From Firmicutes bacterium UBA5493 (GTDB lineage: Bacteria > Bacillota > Limnochordia > Darwinibacteriales > Darwinibacteriaceae), in contig DIPH01000028.1 of NCBI GenBank assembly GCA_002424045.1, positions 1-32,171 on the forward strand: a DNA stretch of 32,171 nt, given 5' to 3'. A program made the position numbers and the translations under genes. How positions within the stretch are numbered: position 1 is the stretch's first letter; each line of letters opens with the position of its first letter. Under the pieces are notes generated by a model that saw nothing but the letters and a program-made list of their open reading frames with translations, had not been told where the DNA came from and searched no databases. Positions 24,330-32,171 of this stretch are shown in pieces.

Positions 24330-25529
24330 CTAAATTGCCGTTACCATTTGCATCATGGGTAAGTAAACAGACATCAAGATAAAGAGCACAACCACTGCTA
24401 AAACCAGCATAACCACGGGCTCTAGGAGTTTGGTGAAACTCGCCACTGTGTAGTTCACTTCCCGATCGTAATAATCGGCCAACTGCACCAGGACGGTCTC
24501 TAAATTACCCGTTTCTTCACCAACCGCTACCATCTGCACTAACATGGTGGGGAACACCTTATGTTCCCCTAAGGGAACACTAATGCCCTGGCCTCGCTCC
24601 ACTCCGACGGTTGCCGCACCCATAGCCCTTTTTATAACCACATTATCCATCAAACGTTCTACAATCTCTAAAGTGGGAACCATGGCTATACCACTACTCA
24701 AAAGAAGACTCAGTGTACGGCAAAAGCGGGAGAACACCACCATTTTTTGCATCTCTCCCACAACAGGTAGAGAAAGCTTAATTGTATCTCTCACCAAGCT
24801 CCCCTGTTTGGTACTGAGGTAGTAACGCAGTCCAAAAACGATGGCCACAATAATACCAATCACGATGTACCAGTTAGTCAGCATCCAATCTCGAGCATTT
24901 AGAACCGTCATGGTTATAGCGGGGACTTCCACACCAAAACCGGCAAAGTTTCGCACAAGCATGGGCAGGACCACAAAGAGCAAGACCAAAACCATGAGCA
25001 AAGACACGGCCGAGATAATTCCGGGATACATCAACGCTTCGGTGATCTTCTTTCTAAGCTCATCTTCCCGCTCGTAATAAATGGCGAGGCGGTCAAAGAT
25101 CTCAGGCAAGGAACCGGTGACCTCCCCCGCTTCTACCAGGTGAACAAAGACGTTAGGAAACACCTGCCGGTGCTTCTCGAGAGACTTCGTAAAGCCTGTT
25201 CCACTAGCAACATCCAGTCTAATGGTCTGGAGTACCTGACCAAAAGCGGGCTCCGCCGCTTGCTGTTCCAGGAGCTCTAAGGACTTCACTAAAGTGAGGC
25301 CCGTTCCTAGCATAATCGCAAACTGACGGCAAAAGAGGGCGAGATGCTTCGCCTTCAATTTCAACTTTTTCTGAAATAACTGGGTGGGCTCTTTCGCTAC
25401 CTTCAGGGAGGTTACAATATAACCCTCCTTGCGGAGCTCACCAGCCGCGGCTGCTTCGCTCTCCGCTTGAACCACTCCCTCCACAGCTTGTCCACTGCGA
25501 GTTCGACCCTTGTAGGCAAACCGCGTCAT
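24330..25529 (-). CDS. pilC: Inner-membrane platform protein PilC
   Basis: A 399-residue GspF/PilC family protein with two repeated cytoplasmic four-helix domains. The first has FCRQFAIMLGTGLTLVKSLELL and the second FSRFCRTLSLLLSSGIAMVPTLEI. Three membrane segments lie at about 170-190, 217-237 and 370-392. The pattern VGEETGNLETVLVQLADYYDREV is typical. PilC is turned by PilB and PilT to add or remove pilins. ATG at 25529 has AGGTGG 6 nt upstream; it follows pilT by 10 nt. Confidence 0.95.
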   Translation of the reverse strand: MTRFAYKGRTRSGQAVEGVVQAESEAAAAGELRKEGYIVTSLKVAKEPTQLFQKKLKLKAKHLALFCRQFAIMLGTGLTLVKSLELLEQQAAEPAFGQVLQTIRLDVASGTGFTKSLEKHRQVFPNVFVHLVEAGEVTGSLPEIFDRLAIYYEREDELRKKITEALMYPGIISAVSLLMVLVLLFVVLPMLVRNFAGFGVEVPAITMTVLNARDWMLTNWYIVIGIIVAIVFGLRYYLSTKQGSLVRDTIKLSLPVVGEMQKMVVFSRFCRTLSLLLSSGIAMVPTLEIVERLMDNVVIKRAMGAATVGVERGQGISVPLGEHKVFPTMLVQMVAVGEETGNLETVLVQLADYYDREVNYTVASFTKLLEPVVMLVLAVVVLFILMSVYLPMMQMVTAI

Positions 25530-25539
25530 TAGGCACCAC

Positions 25540-26589
25540 CTACCTTGTTAGATCATAGTCCTTACGATACAAAACGGAGTCATCGACCAATCCTTTGCGC
25601 ACCAGTTCCTCGAAGGAACTCGTCATGGACTGCATCCCAAAGCGGGCACCGGTTTCAATCATCGAAGGAATCTGGTGGGTCTTTTCTTCCCTAATCATAT
25701 TACGAATGGCTGCGGTGCCGAGCATTACCTCTACAGCCGGAACCATACCATTTCCATCCCTACAGGGAAAGAGTTGCTGCGAGACAACGGCTTCCAGAAC
25801 GGTACTAAGCTGTACCCGAATCTGCTGTTGACTTTCTGGAGGAAAAACATCGATCACTCGATCAATAGTCTTGGCTGCACCCTTGGTATGCAAGGTGGAA
25901 AGCACAAGGTGACCCGTCTCTGCTGCCGTAAGAGCAATGGAGATCGTCTCTAAATCACGCATCTCGCCCACTAAAATCACATCAGGATCGGAACGCAAGG
26001 CCGAACGAAGGCCATTAGCAAAGGATTTCGTATCAATCCCCACTTCCCTCTGGTTCACGACACAGCCCTTGTGTTGGTGGAGAAACTCTATGGGATCTTC
26101 GAGTGTAATAATGACACCTTTGCGCTCTCGATTAATAATATCGATCATAGAGGCTAGGGTGGTTGATTTCCCACTACCTGTAGGACCTGTAACTAAGACC
26201 AAGCCATCCCTTAGGTGAGCCAAATCGTGGAGAATTTCTGGTAAACCCAGGTCCTCTATGGGCTTAATGACAGGACTGATCACCCTCATGGCTAAGGTGA
26301 GAGAACCCCTTTGACGAGACAAGTTACAACGAAAGCGACCAATTCCCTTGATACCATAGGAAAAATCGATTTCACCTTCCCGTTCCAAATCTCCGCGCTG
26401 ATTGTCAGTAATGATGGGACGCACCATCTGCTCAATGTCTGCGGGCATGAGCCGATTGTAACCTTCGATAGGCCTGATCGTACCAAAAACCCTAATCACT
26501 GGGGGCACACCAGCCGACAAATGTAGATCAGAGGCCTTCTCTTCCATCGCTATCTTAACGAGTCCAGTAATGCCCTCGATGAATGTCAT
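25540..26589 (-). CDS. pilT: Pilus retraction ATPase PilT
   Basis: A 349-residue hexameric ATPase. Walker A is GPTGSGKS at 135-142. The Asp box and Walker B region DPDVILVGEMRD and the His-box segment LVLSTLHTKGAAKTID follow. The C-terminal AIRNMIREEKTHQI is the PilT signature (AIRNLIRE in most) needed for retraction, and separates it from PilB. It has no PilB-type N-domain or cysteine motif. The start overlaps the pilB stop by 4 nt. Its presence implies a retractable pilus able to support twitching, DNA uptake or surface sensing. Confidence 0.96.
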   Translation of the reverse strand: MTFIEGITGLVKIAMEEKASDLHLSAGVPPVIRVFGTIRPIEGYNRLMPADIEQMVRPIITDNQRGDLEREGEIDFSYGIKGIGRFRCNLSRQRGSLTLAMRVISPVIKPIEDLGLPEILHDLAHLRDGLVLVTGPTGSGKSTTLASMIDIINRERKGVIITLEDPIEFLHQHKGCVVNQREVGIDTKSFANGLRSALRSDPDVILVGEMRDLETISIALTAAETGHLVLSTLHTKGAAKTIDRVIDVFPPESQQQIRVQLSTVLEAVVSQQLFPCRDGNGMVPAVEVMLGTAAIRNMIREEKTHQIPSMIETGARFGMQSMTSSFEELVRKGLVDDSVLYRKDYDLTR

Positions 26590-28271
26590 TCTTCGCCCCC
26601 CATATCTACAGTGTATACTGTCCGAATGATCTCCTCGGAGGTGGTGACCCCTGCAATCAGCTTGTTCACAGCATCGTGCTGGAGCGTTGTCATGCCCCCG
26701 CGCAAAGCAATCTCCAAAAGCTCAGCTTCACCAACGTCTGCCTCCACAGCCCGCCGTAGTTCTTTGTTGAATACTAATACCTCAGCAATGGCCGTACGGC
26801 CACGATAGCCCGTGTTATTGCAGATAGGACAACCCTTCCCGCGATATACGGTGGTGGGGGGCTCCAGGTTTAAGGACCGTATATACCGGATCAGGAGAGG
26901 ATCTGTCAGTCGAGATGGCTCCTTGCAATCTCGGCAAATGGTTCGCACCAGGCGCTGGGCCACAATACCAATAATCGTTGAACTGAGAATAAAGGATTCT
27001 AGACCCATATTCACAAGGCGCGTGATGGTGGCCACCGCACTATTTGTGTGCAAGGTGGATAGAACTAAGTGCCCGGTTAGGGCCGAACGAACCGCGATTT
27101 CTCCCGTCTCTTCGTCTCTAATTTCTCCCACCATAATCACATCCGGATCTTGGCGCAACACTGTACGGAGACCTGTGGCGAAGGTGAGACCTACCTTGGG
27201 ATTGACCTGCACTTGATTGACGCCATCTAAGCGGTATTCTACAGGGTCTTCCACCGTAACGATATTCTTCTCGGGAGAGTTGAGACGGTTTAAAAAGGCG
27301 TATAATGTCGTTGACTTACCGCTGCCAGTTGGTCCAGTAACCAAAATTAACCCTTGGTTCAAGAGCAAGACTTGCTCCATCTTCTGAAGATTTTTCGGTG
27401 AAAACCCAAAATCCTCCAATTCCAAGAGGTTGCTGGATTTATGTAGGAGCCGGGCAACAATCTTTTCCCCGTAGACTGTAGGCAAGGAGGAGACTCTCAT
27501 GTCCACCTCTTGGCCAGCTAGTGTCATCTGAATGCGTCCGTCTTGGGGTTTGCGGCGCTCGGTAATATCAAGTCCGCCCATAATCTTGATCCTCGAATTC
27601 ACATCGCCCCGCAAGTGCTTAGGGATTTCCATAATATCCCGCAAGAGCCCGTCAATCCGATAACGCACCCTCATACCATGTTCGTGGGGTTCTAAGTGGA
27701 CATCACTCGCCTTTTGGGTGATGGCCTGTTCCAAGATCAAATTGGCCAACTTCACCCCAGGTGCATCGCCGAGGTACTCCACCTCGTCTGTTTCTTGGGT
27801 TTTCTCGTCGTCTTCATAACGGGAAATCAGTTCTTTGGCACTTTGAGCAATATTTCGGGTACGCTGAAAGGCATCCGCGATCTCCCCTTCCGTGGCCACT
27901 ACAGGTTTGATTATCTTACCGGTCAAGCGCTGCAAATCATCCATGACATTGATATCTAAAGGGTCTGCCATGGCCACAATCAGGACTCCATCTTGAATCT
28001 CTATAGGCAGAACATGCTTGGAGACGATGATTGATCCCGGAATTATATCCACAATCTCAGGGGATAGGTAACGCCGATTCAAATCCACCCGATCAATTTT
28101 CAAGTGTTCGCTTAAGGCATCCGCAGCTTGGCTCGCGGTCACTAAATTGAGGCGCACTAAGGTGTCGCCGAGACGGTCCCCTGTCCTTTTTTGTTCTTCT
28201 AGGGCTGCGGCTAACTCTTGGTCACTAAGTAGTCCTTGATCCTGCAAAATGTCCCCTAGACGCTTGCGCAC
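26586..28271 (-). CDS. pilB: Pilus extension ATPase PilB
   Basis: A 561-residue GspE/PilB family ATPase. The N-terminal GspE-N domain (RLGDILQDQGLLSDQELAAAL) occupies about 1-140. Walker A is GPTGSGKS at 313-320, with the Walker B region DPDVIMVGEIRD at 375-386. A zinc tetracysteine comprises C446, C449, C481 and C484. The start is GTG at 28271 with AAGGTGG 8 nt upstream. It is the first gene of the T4P cluster, but an intrinsic terminator ends only about 22 nt before it, so its promoter either lies upstream of that hairpin (readthrough or attenuation) or is not visible to me. Confidence 0.96.
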   Translation of the reverse strand: MRKRLGDILQDQGLLSDQELAAALEEQKRTGDRLGDTLVRLNLVTASQAADALSEHLKIDRVDLNRRYLSPEIVDIIPGSIIVSKHVLPIEIQDGVLIVAMADPLDINVMDDLQRLTGKIIKPVVATEGEIADAFQRTRNIAQSAKELISRYEDDEKTQETDEVEYLGDAPGVKLANLILEQAITQKASDVHLEPHEHGMRVRYRIDGLLRDIMEIPKHLRGDVNSRIKIMGGLDITERRKPQDGRIQMTLAGQEVDMRVSSLPTVYGEKIVARLLHKSSNLLELEDFGFSPKNLQKMEQVLLLNQGLILVTGPTGSGKSTTLYAFLNRLNSPEKNIVTVEDPVEYRLDGVNQVQVNPKVGLTFATGLRTVLRQDPDVIMVGEIRDEETGEIAVRSALTGHLVLSTLHTNSAVATITRLVNMGLESFILSSTIIGIVAQRLVRTICRDCKEPSRLTDPLLIRYIRSLNLEPPTTVYRGKGCPICNNTGYRGRTAIAEVLVFNKELRRAVEADVGEAELLEIALRGGMTTLQHDAVNKLIAGVTTSEEIIRTVYTVDMGGEE

Positions 28272-28292
28272 TCTTCATTCCACCTTCCATGC

Positions 28293-28325
28293 AAAAAACC
28301 GGCGTAAGCAAGGCTCAGCCGGTTG
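28293..28325 (-). terminator. Rho-independent terminator between the SCIFF maturase and pilB
   Basis: AACCGGC (28297-28303) pairs with GCCGGTT (28318-28324), and in minus-strand sense TTTTTT follows. It closes the SCIFF operon. Just upstream in the RNA, GGCTC and GAGCC can enclose another hairpin (GTTGC/GCAAC), with GAGCC lying in the terminator loop. An alternative fold that weakens the terminator is therefore possible. With pilB starting about 22 nt later, it may work as an attenuator for the T4P operon. Confidence 0.85.
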
Positions 28326-28383
28326 CACTAGCAACTCCACACGAGCCAAGTGCCCACCTACAGCCCGTCCTTCATTGTCTCTG

Positions 28384-29763
28384 CTAAACAGATTCTGTTT
28401 CACTTTCAGTCCTAACGGCCTGTAAATAAAAGGAGCACTCCAAACGCTTCTTTTCCATATTGCATGCCATTTCGTCGAGGACCTTGCCAGTTCCTGCCTT
28501 CTGGAGATTATTTTTCTCGCACCCACCACTGCAGTAGTACTTCGCCCAGCAAGAACGGCAAACTGGTTTATTCAGCACATGGGAGTCTTTAAACGAAGTA
28601 GATAGTTCCTGATTTTCAATTCCACCCCACACCGTACCTAAAACATAATCACTCTCGCCCACAAATTGGTGACAAGGAAAGAGCTCTCCACTTGGAGCAA
28701 CGGCCAAGTACTCATACCCAGCCCCACAACCGGATAAACGCTTGTAGAGGCAGGGGCCTTTTTTTAATTCCACATTAAAGTGGAAAAAGTTGAAGCCGTC
28801 TCCACTTCGTTGGCGATCTAGGTATAATTCAGCAAGGCGGTCATACTCTTCGAGAATCCTTGGGAGATGTTCTTTGCGAAGAGCGTATGGCTCATTTGCA
28901 TCGCCCACCACAGGTTCCATCGAAATCTGGTCGAATCCCAAATCATGTAAATGGGCTACATCACTGGCAAAATCCAAGTTATATGCGGTAAAGGTGCCCC
29001 TGGCATAGTAACTCTTACCCCGCCTGTTTCGAACGAGCCTCAAAAACTTCGGGATAATGATCTCATAGACCGATCCACGCCTAGAAACTGTTTGCCTCAC
29101 CCGGTCATTGACCTCTTGACGACCATCAATGCTTAATACCACATTGTACATGTGCTCATTGATGAAGTCTTCAATTTCCGGTGTTAAGCCAATTCCATTG
29201 GTGGTAATCGTAAAACGAAAGGTTTTACCATATTTCTCTGCCTCGGCGCTGGCGTAGTCTACAGTTTCGCGAACTACATCCCAGTTCATCAGAGGTTCAC
29301 CGCCGAAAAAGTCCATCTCCAATTGCTTGCGGTGTTTGGAGTTTTGGATCAAGAAGTCCACCGCGGCCTTAGCCACATCAAGGGACATGAGCTCCCTCTC
29401 TCCCTTAAAATCGCCAGTGGATGCAAAGCAATATTCACAGCGCAAATTGCAATCGTGGGCTACGTTAAGGCATAATGCTTTCACAACAGTCTCGGGTCGT
29501 GGTGGTGCTTCGGTGAGATCTGAGCTAAAGAGCAAACCTTCTTGTACTAAGGCCAGAAGCTCGTGGCCAATCTCGGTTAGTTGCGGCTCGACCTCAAGCA
29601 ACTCCTTGAGGTCATCTGGACCGTGAATACGATCATTGTCACAAATCCTTTTAATCAAGGTTAAGGTCTCTCCATCTACAACATGCACTGCACCGGAGTT
29701 ACCATCGACCACCAAATGTTGACCACCTTGACTAAACGTATGAACACATACCTTGTCAAACAA
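28384..29763 (-). CDS. scfB: Radical SAM maturase forming thioether cross-links in SCIFF
   Basis: A 459-residue SPASM-type radical SAM enzyme. The N-terminal part has the peptide-binding RRE-like segment (VHTFSQGGQHLVVDGNSGAV). The 4Fe-4S cysteines are C105, C109 and C112 in DCNLRCEYCF. The C-terminal SPASM cysteines include GCGAGYEYLA, FPCHQF and CRSCWAKYYCSGGCEKN. It is expected to link Cys sulphurs to other residues of the SCIFF peptide encoded just upstream. TTG at 29763 with AGGAGG 7 nt upstream is preferred over a longer frame to 29784, which would start inside the ribosome binding site region. The biological role of mature SCIFF is unknown. Confidence 0.93.
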   Translation of the reverse strand: MFDKVCVHTFSQGGQHLVVDGNSGAVHVVDGETLTLIKRICDNDRIHGPDDLKELLEVEPQLTEIGHELLALVQEGLLFSSDLTEAPPRPETVVKALCLNVAHDCNLRCEYCFASTGDFKGERELMSLDVAKAAVDFLIQNSKHRKQLEMDFFGGEPLMNWDVVRETVDYASAEAEKYGKTFRFTITTNGIGLTPEIEDFINEHMYNVVLSIDGRQEVNDRVRQTVSRRGSVYEIIIPKFLRLVRNRRGKSYYARGTFTAYNLDFASDVAHLHDLGFDQISMEPVVGDANEPYALRKEHLPRILEEYDRLAELYLDRQRSGDGFNFFHFNVELKKGPCLYKRLSGCGAGYEYLAVAPSGELFPCHQFVGESDYVLGTVWGGIENQELSTSFKDSHVLNKPVCRSCWAKYYCSGGCEKNNLQKAGTGKVLDEMACNMEKKRLECSFYLQAVRTESETESV

Positions 29764-29786
29764 CACACTACCTCCTGGCTCCAACT

Positions 29787-29936
29787 CTACTTCTCACAGG
29801 CCTGGTTGCCAACGGTGCAAGATGTCTTACAGGCTGATTGACAAGATGTCTGGCACTCTCCACAGCCACCAGTTTTTAGGGTTTCCTTTAGTGCCGTACC
29901 ACTTAATGTGCGAATGTGTTTCTTTTTCATCTGCAT
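29787..29936 (-). CDS. scfA: SCIFF ribosomal peptide precursor (six cysteines in forty-five)
   Basis: A 49-residue peptide whose C-terminal half carries exactly six cysteines at 25, 28, 32, 36, 40 and 47, the defining SCIFF pattern. The N-terminal leader has HIRTLSGTALKETLKTGG. ATG at 29936 follows GGAGG by 6 nt; a second ATG at 29930 is less well spaced. It is transcribed from its own promoter and followed after 23 nt by the maturase. SCIFF is nearly universal in Clostridia, so it is a good lineage marker. Confidence 0.95.
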   Translation of the reverse strand: MQMKKKHIRTLSGTALKETLKTGGCGECQTSCQSACKTSCTVGNQACEK

Positions 29937-29969
29937 TAGTCCCTCCACTTAGTCTTACATTACATTCCA

Positions 29970-29997
29970 ATTATAGTCTTTCTACGTTAAAGATCAA
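29970..29997 (-). promoter_or_regulatory. Sigma-70-type promoter of the SCIFF operon
   Basis: In minus-strand sense TTGATC (29992-29997) and TATAAT (29970-29975) are separated by 16 nt. The -10 is perfect and the -35 keeps TTGA. The start of transcription should be near 29963, giving a short leader to the ATG at 29936. Confidence 0.8.
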
Positions 29998-30050
29998 GGT
30001 TCCTGCTATATGGAAGCACAAACTAATTTTCCCAATTATGGGCAGGACAT

Positions 30051-30078
30051 TTGCCCGTTAAGGACGTATTAGTAGAAT
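30051..30078 (+). promoter_or_regulatory. Sigma-70-type promoter of the chemoreceptor gene
   Basis: TTGCCC (30051-30056), 16 nt, then TAGAAT (30073-30078). The -35 overlaps a small inverted repeat GGGCA/TGCCC at about 30040-30055, a possible operator. No sigma-28 (flagellar) consensus was seen. Confidence 0.6.
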
Positions 30079-30105
30079 ATTAGCGCAAGGCGAAGGAGTG
30101 ACCTC

Positions 30106-32133
30106 ATGACGACTCGCGATGACAAGCAGAAAAAAACGAATAAGAAAGATCGTAAGCTCCTCCATGGACTGAACCTCAAACTGAGGGGAAAACTTATTTT
30201 AGCCTACATGGTCATAGCCCTTGTTCCACTTATTGCCCTCACGGGAGTTGTTATTATCCAGACTCAAGGGGAAGTCACCGCTTTAGTGGATACCAATCTG
30301 CGTGAGCAAACCCAACGAATAGCAGAAGCCGTCGATGGCTCCATCAATCAGCTCACAAAAGATCTTAACGGGCTGGCTATTAACCCTTCCGTTGAGCAAA
30401 TGGTTGTTATTAGACCCGCAAACATTGTCCGAGAGCTGGGCCTTGAAGACAAGACGGTAGATGAGATGGAAGCCATTATGGATGAAACGAGAAATCTAGA
30501 GATCAATGCCCGTACCCAAGAGTTCCTCCAAACCACCGTCTCTGATTTTCGTTCTTTTTCGGAGCTCATCGTGGTGAATCTAGATGGTATGGTGCTAGGG
30601 GCAACAGAGCGCCCCAACCGCTTTATTCATAGTAATGAACCTTGGTTTCAGTATGCCTTAGAGCATACTACATATATTGGAGATATACAGCAGTTACCCG
30701 GGAAGGACGAGGCAGGCATAGTGCTCGCCACTGTCATTAACCGTACCACAACGGGGAAACCAGCTGGTGTGATCCGCGGCCTTGTTCCCCTTGGATTTTT
30801 CACCGAGGGCTTAATGGCCATCATTGACAGGATCGACCATGGCGAACTTCAGTTGATTATCGCAGACAAGGTTGTGGCCAGTATCAAGGACGGTACTGAA
30901 GGCGCTTCCTTGAGCTTGTTTTTGGATGGAAACAATCCAGCTCCCATCGCCCTCGGGCAAGGCTCAGATTTTGGGCAGGATAGTTTGGGTCAAGAATCCA
31001 TTACCGCATCTTCTGGTCTGAGCTTTAGAAACCCTGAAGCAGAAACCTTTGATTGGGAATTCCGCATCGCTCAGCCCACAAGCTTTGCTTTAGCCCTTAC
31101 TCAAAGACTTACGACTATCGGTGCAATTGGAATTGTGTTAACGGCTCTTTTGATTGCCATCGTCGCTCTTCTACTGGCCAACAGTATTGCAGGCCCCATC
31201 AAGCAGCTTACGGAGCATGCCAAGGGAGTGGCCGAAGGGCACTTGCGTCAATACAAGGACAAACGGCAAAGACGGGACGAAACTGGGGATCTAACCCAGG
31301 CTTTCAACGGCATGACAAGCCAACTTGCCCGCCTCCTCCACCGTATTCGTACCGCAAGCAATGAATTGGCCACATCCAGCCAGGAGATTAGCGCTGGCAT
31401 GGAGCAGATGGCCGCAGGGACGCAAAACCAGATTCAAGACATTCAAAGTGGAACGGACCAGATTGAGGAAATGAACCGGGCCATGGTGGAAATCGATCGA
31501 AGGGCAGGTGAAGCCCTGCAATTATCGAAAAACGCCACCGGAGAAGCCACTAAGGGTCAAGAACAGGTCAAGGCCGCAGTGGAAGGCATGGACCATATCA
31601 AGACCTCTGTGGATGGTCTGGGGGAACAAACGGAGGAAATCGCCAAGATTCTTGGCTTTATTCGAGACATCGCCGAGCAAACCAACCTCTTAGCTCTTAA
31701 TGCATCCATTGAAGCAGCCAGAGCTGGAGAGCAAGGTCGCAGCTTTGCGGTTGTCGCTCAAGAAGTCGGCGAACTTGCCGCCCGCTCCCAGAAGGCCACA
31801 GCAGAAATTGATCAAGTCTTGCGACGTATCCGCAGTGAGACTCTGCGCTCCATAGCCAGTGTGGAAGATGGGCAAAAGCAGGTGTTGGAAGTACAAAGCG
31901 CCCTCCAGGAAATCACACGGGCTGCCCAGGATACGGAAATCCTAATTCAGGAGATCGCCAGAGAATCCATTGATCAGACGGGACGCACGAAAGAAGCGGT
32001 TGCCCTTTTCGAGGCCATTGGCGAAGTGACAGAACAGACGGCAGCAGGTGCGGAGCAAACCGCTGCCTCCGCCCAGAATCTAGCGGAGCTCGCACAGCAG
32101 CTCCAAGACATCATCGCCAGCTTCCAGCGTTAG
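30106..32133 (+). CDS. Methyl-accepting chemotaxis protein
   Basis: A 675-residue transmembrane receptor. A basic N-terminus precedes TM1 (about 30-52). The extracellular sensing part (about 53-335) has the look of a Cache-type domain (FSELIVVNLDGMVLGATERP). TM2 is at about 336-358, followed by a HAMP domain (NSIAGPIKQLTEHAKGVAEG) and a long coiled coil. The signalling tip EQTNLLALNASIEAARAGEQ is at about 523-542 and binds CheA/CheW. There is no C-terminal CheR-binding pentapeptide. AAGGAG lies 7 nt before the ATG. The ligand is unknown. It is next to, but divergent from, the SCIFF and T4P genes, and could steer pilus- or flagellum-based motility. Confidence 0.93.
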   Translation: MTTRDDKQKKTNKKDRKLLHGLNLKLRGKLILAYMVIALVPLIALTGVVIIQTQGEVTALVDTNLREQTQRIAEAVDGSINQLTKDLNGLAINPSVEQMVVIRPANIVRELGLEDKTVDEMEAIMDETRNLEINARTQEFLQTTVSDFRSFSELIVVNLDGMVLGATERPNRFIHSNEPWFQYALEHTTYIGDIQQLPGKDEAGIVLATVINRTTTGKPAGVIRGLVPLGFFTEGLMAIIDRIDHGELQLIIADKVVASIKDGTEGASLSLFLDGNNPAPIALGQGSDFGQDSLGQESITASSGLSFRNPEAETFDWEFRIAQPTSFALALTQRLTTIGAIGIVLTALLIAIVALLLANSIAGPIKQLTEHAKGVAEGHLRQYKDKRQRRDETGDLTQAFNGMTSQLARLLHRIRTASNELATSSQEISAGMEQMAAGTQNQIQDIQSGTDQIEEMNRAMVEIDRRAGEALQLSKNATGEATKGQEQVKAAVEGMDHIKTSVDGLGEQTEEIAKILGFIRDIAEQTNLLALNASIEAARAGEQGRSFAVVAQEVGELAARSQKATAEIDQVLRRIRSETLRSIASVEDGQKQVLEVQSALQEITRAAQDTEILIQEIARESIDQTGRTKEAVALFEAIGEVTEQTAAGAEQTAASAQNLAELAQQLQDIIASFQR

Positions 32134-32144
32134 ATGTATCCATC

Positions 32145-32171
32145 AAAAAAGGTCTCTCACCTGAGAGACCT
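32145..32171 (+). terminator. Terminator hairpin after the chemoreceptor gene (cut by window end)
   Basis: AGGTCTCTC (32150-32158) and GAGAGACCT (32163-32171) form a perfect 9-bp stem with loop ACCT, 16 nt after the stop codon. AAAAAA precedes it, so the minus-strand reading has a T-run as well and the element is likely bidirectional. The plus-strand T-run would lie outside the window. Confidence 0.8.

Noticed and set aside
28325..28400. Cyclic di-GMP riboswitch upstream of pilB
   Set aside because: I looked for the conserved class I and II aptamer segments and did not find them; only the terminator and an alternative hairpin are supported.
28275..28529. 84-codon minus-strand frame across the terminator before pilB
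   Set aside because: It overlaps the SCIFF maturase in another frame and runs through a clear intrinsic terminator; it has no ribosome binding site.
30000..30105. Sigma-28 (flagellar) promoter for the chemoreceptor
   Set aside because: No TAAA-N15-GCCGATAA-like sequence was found; a sigma-70-type promoter fits.

Overview
The window looks like a moderate-GC, Gram-positive-lineage bacterium that has an outer membrane, most likely a diderm Clostridia/Limnochordia-type Firmicute. This is inferred from three things seen together. First, there is a SCIFF peptide with its radical-SAM maturase, which is typical of Clostridia. Second, strong AGGAGG ribosome binding sites occur with frequent GTG and TTG starts. 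Third, a complete type IV pilus (T4P) machine includes a PilQ secretin, which needs an outer membrane. No rRNA, tRNA or complete insertion sequence was seen.

Region 1 (1-9542) is a type I-C CRISPR-Cas locus read on the minus strand: cas3 - cas5c - cas8c (with a probable internally started cas11c) - cas7 - cas4 - cas1 - cas2 - leader - array. The window cuts the array, leaving 15 full repeats, one partial repeat and 15 spacers of 33-36 nt. Upstream of cas3, on the opposite strand, lies a short crRNA-like gene: an extended -10 promoter, a degenerate repeat that keeps almost the whole 3' handle, a 37-nt spacer-like segment, and a second half-repeat that doubles as a Rho-independent terminator. 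It resembles the CreR/CreA class of Cas-dependent regulatory RNAs and is the most interesting object here.

Region 2 (about 9550-13250) is a decaying accessory stretch. It holds an unrecognised ORF without a good start, a frameshifted multi-pass membrane protein, a DUF5658-like membrane protein, an AlbA_2 (Schlafen-like) ATP-binding regulator with its own terminator, and the remains of a third PilX-like minor pilin.

Region 3 (13253-28271) is a long minus-strand T4P cluster: pilB - pilT - pilC - pilM - pilN - pilO (with a PilP-like tail) - STN/PilP-like protein - pilQ - small beta-rich protein - pilA - [pilX-pilV-pilW] - pilD - [pilX-pilV-pilW] - decayed pilX. The three-gene minor-pilin cassette is duplicated, and the last PilW carries a CFI-box-like C-terminal domain. 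PilB and PilT power extension and retraction, PilC/M/N/O form the inner-membrane platform, PilQ is the outer-membrane pore, PilD processes the prepilins, and PilA and the minor pilins form the fibre.

Region 4 (28293-32171) holds the SCIFF peptide and its maturase (minus strand, own promoter and terminator). Divergent from them is a methyl-accepting chemotaxis protein (plus strand, own promoter and terminator).
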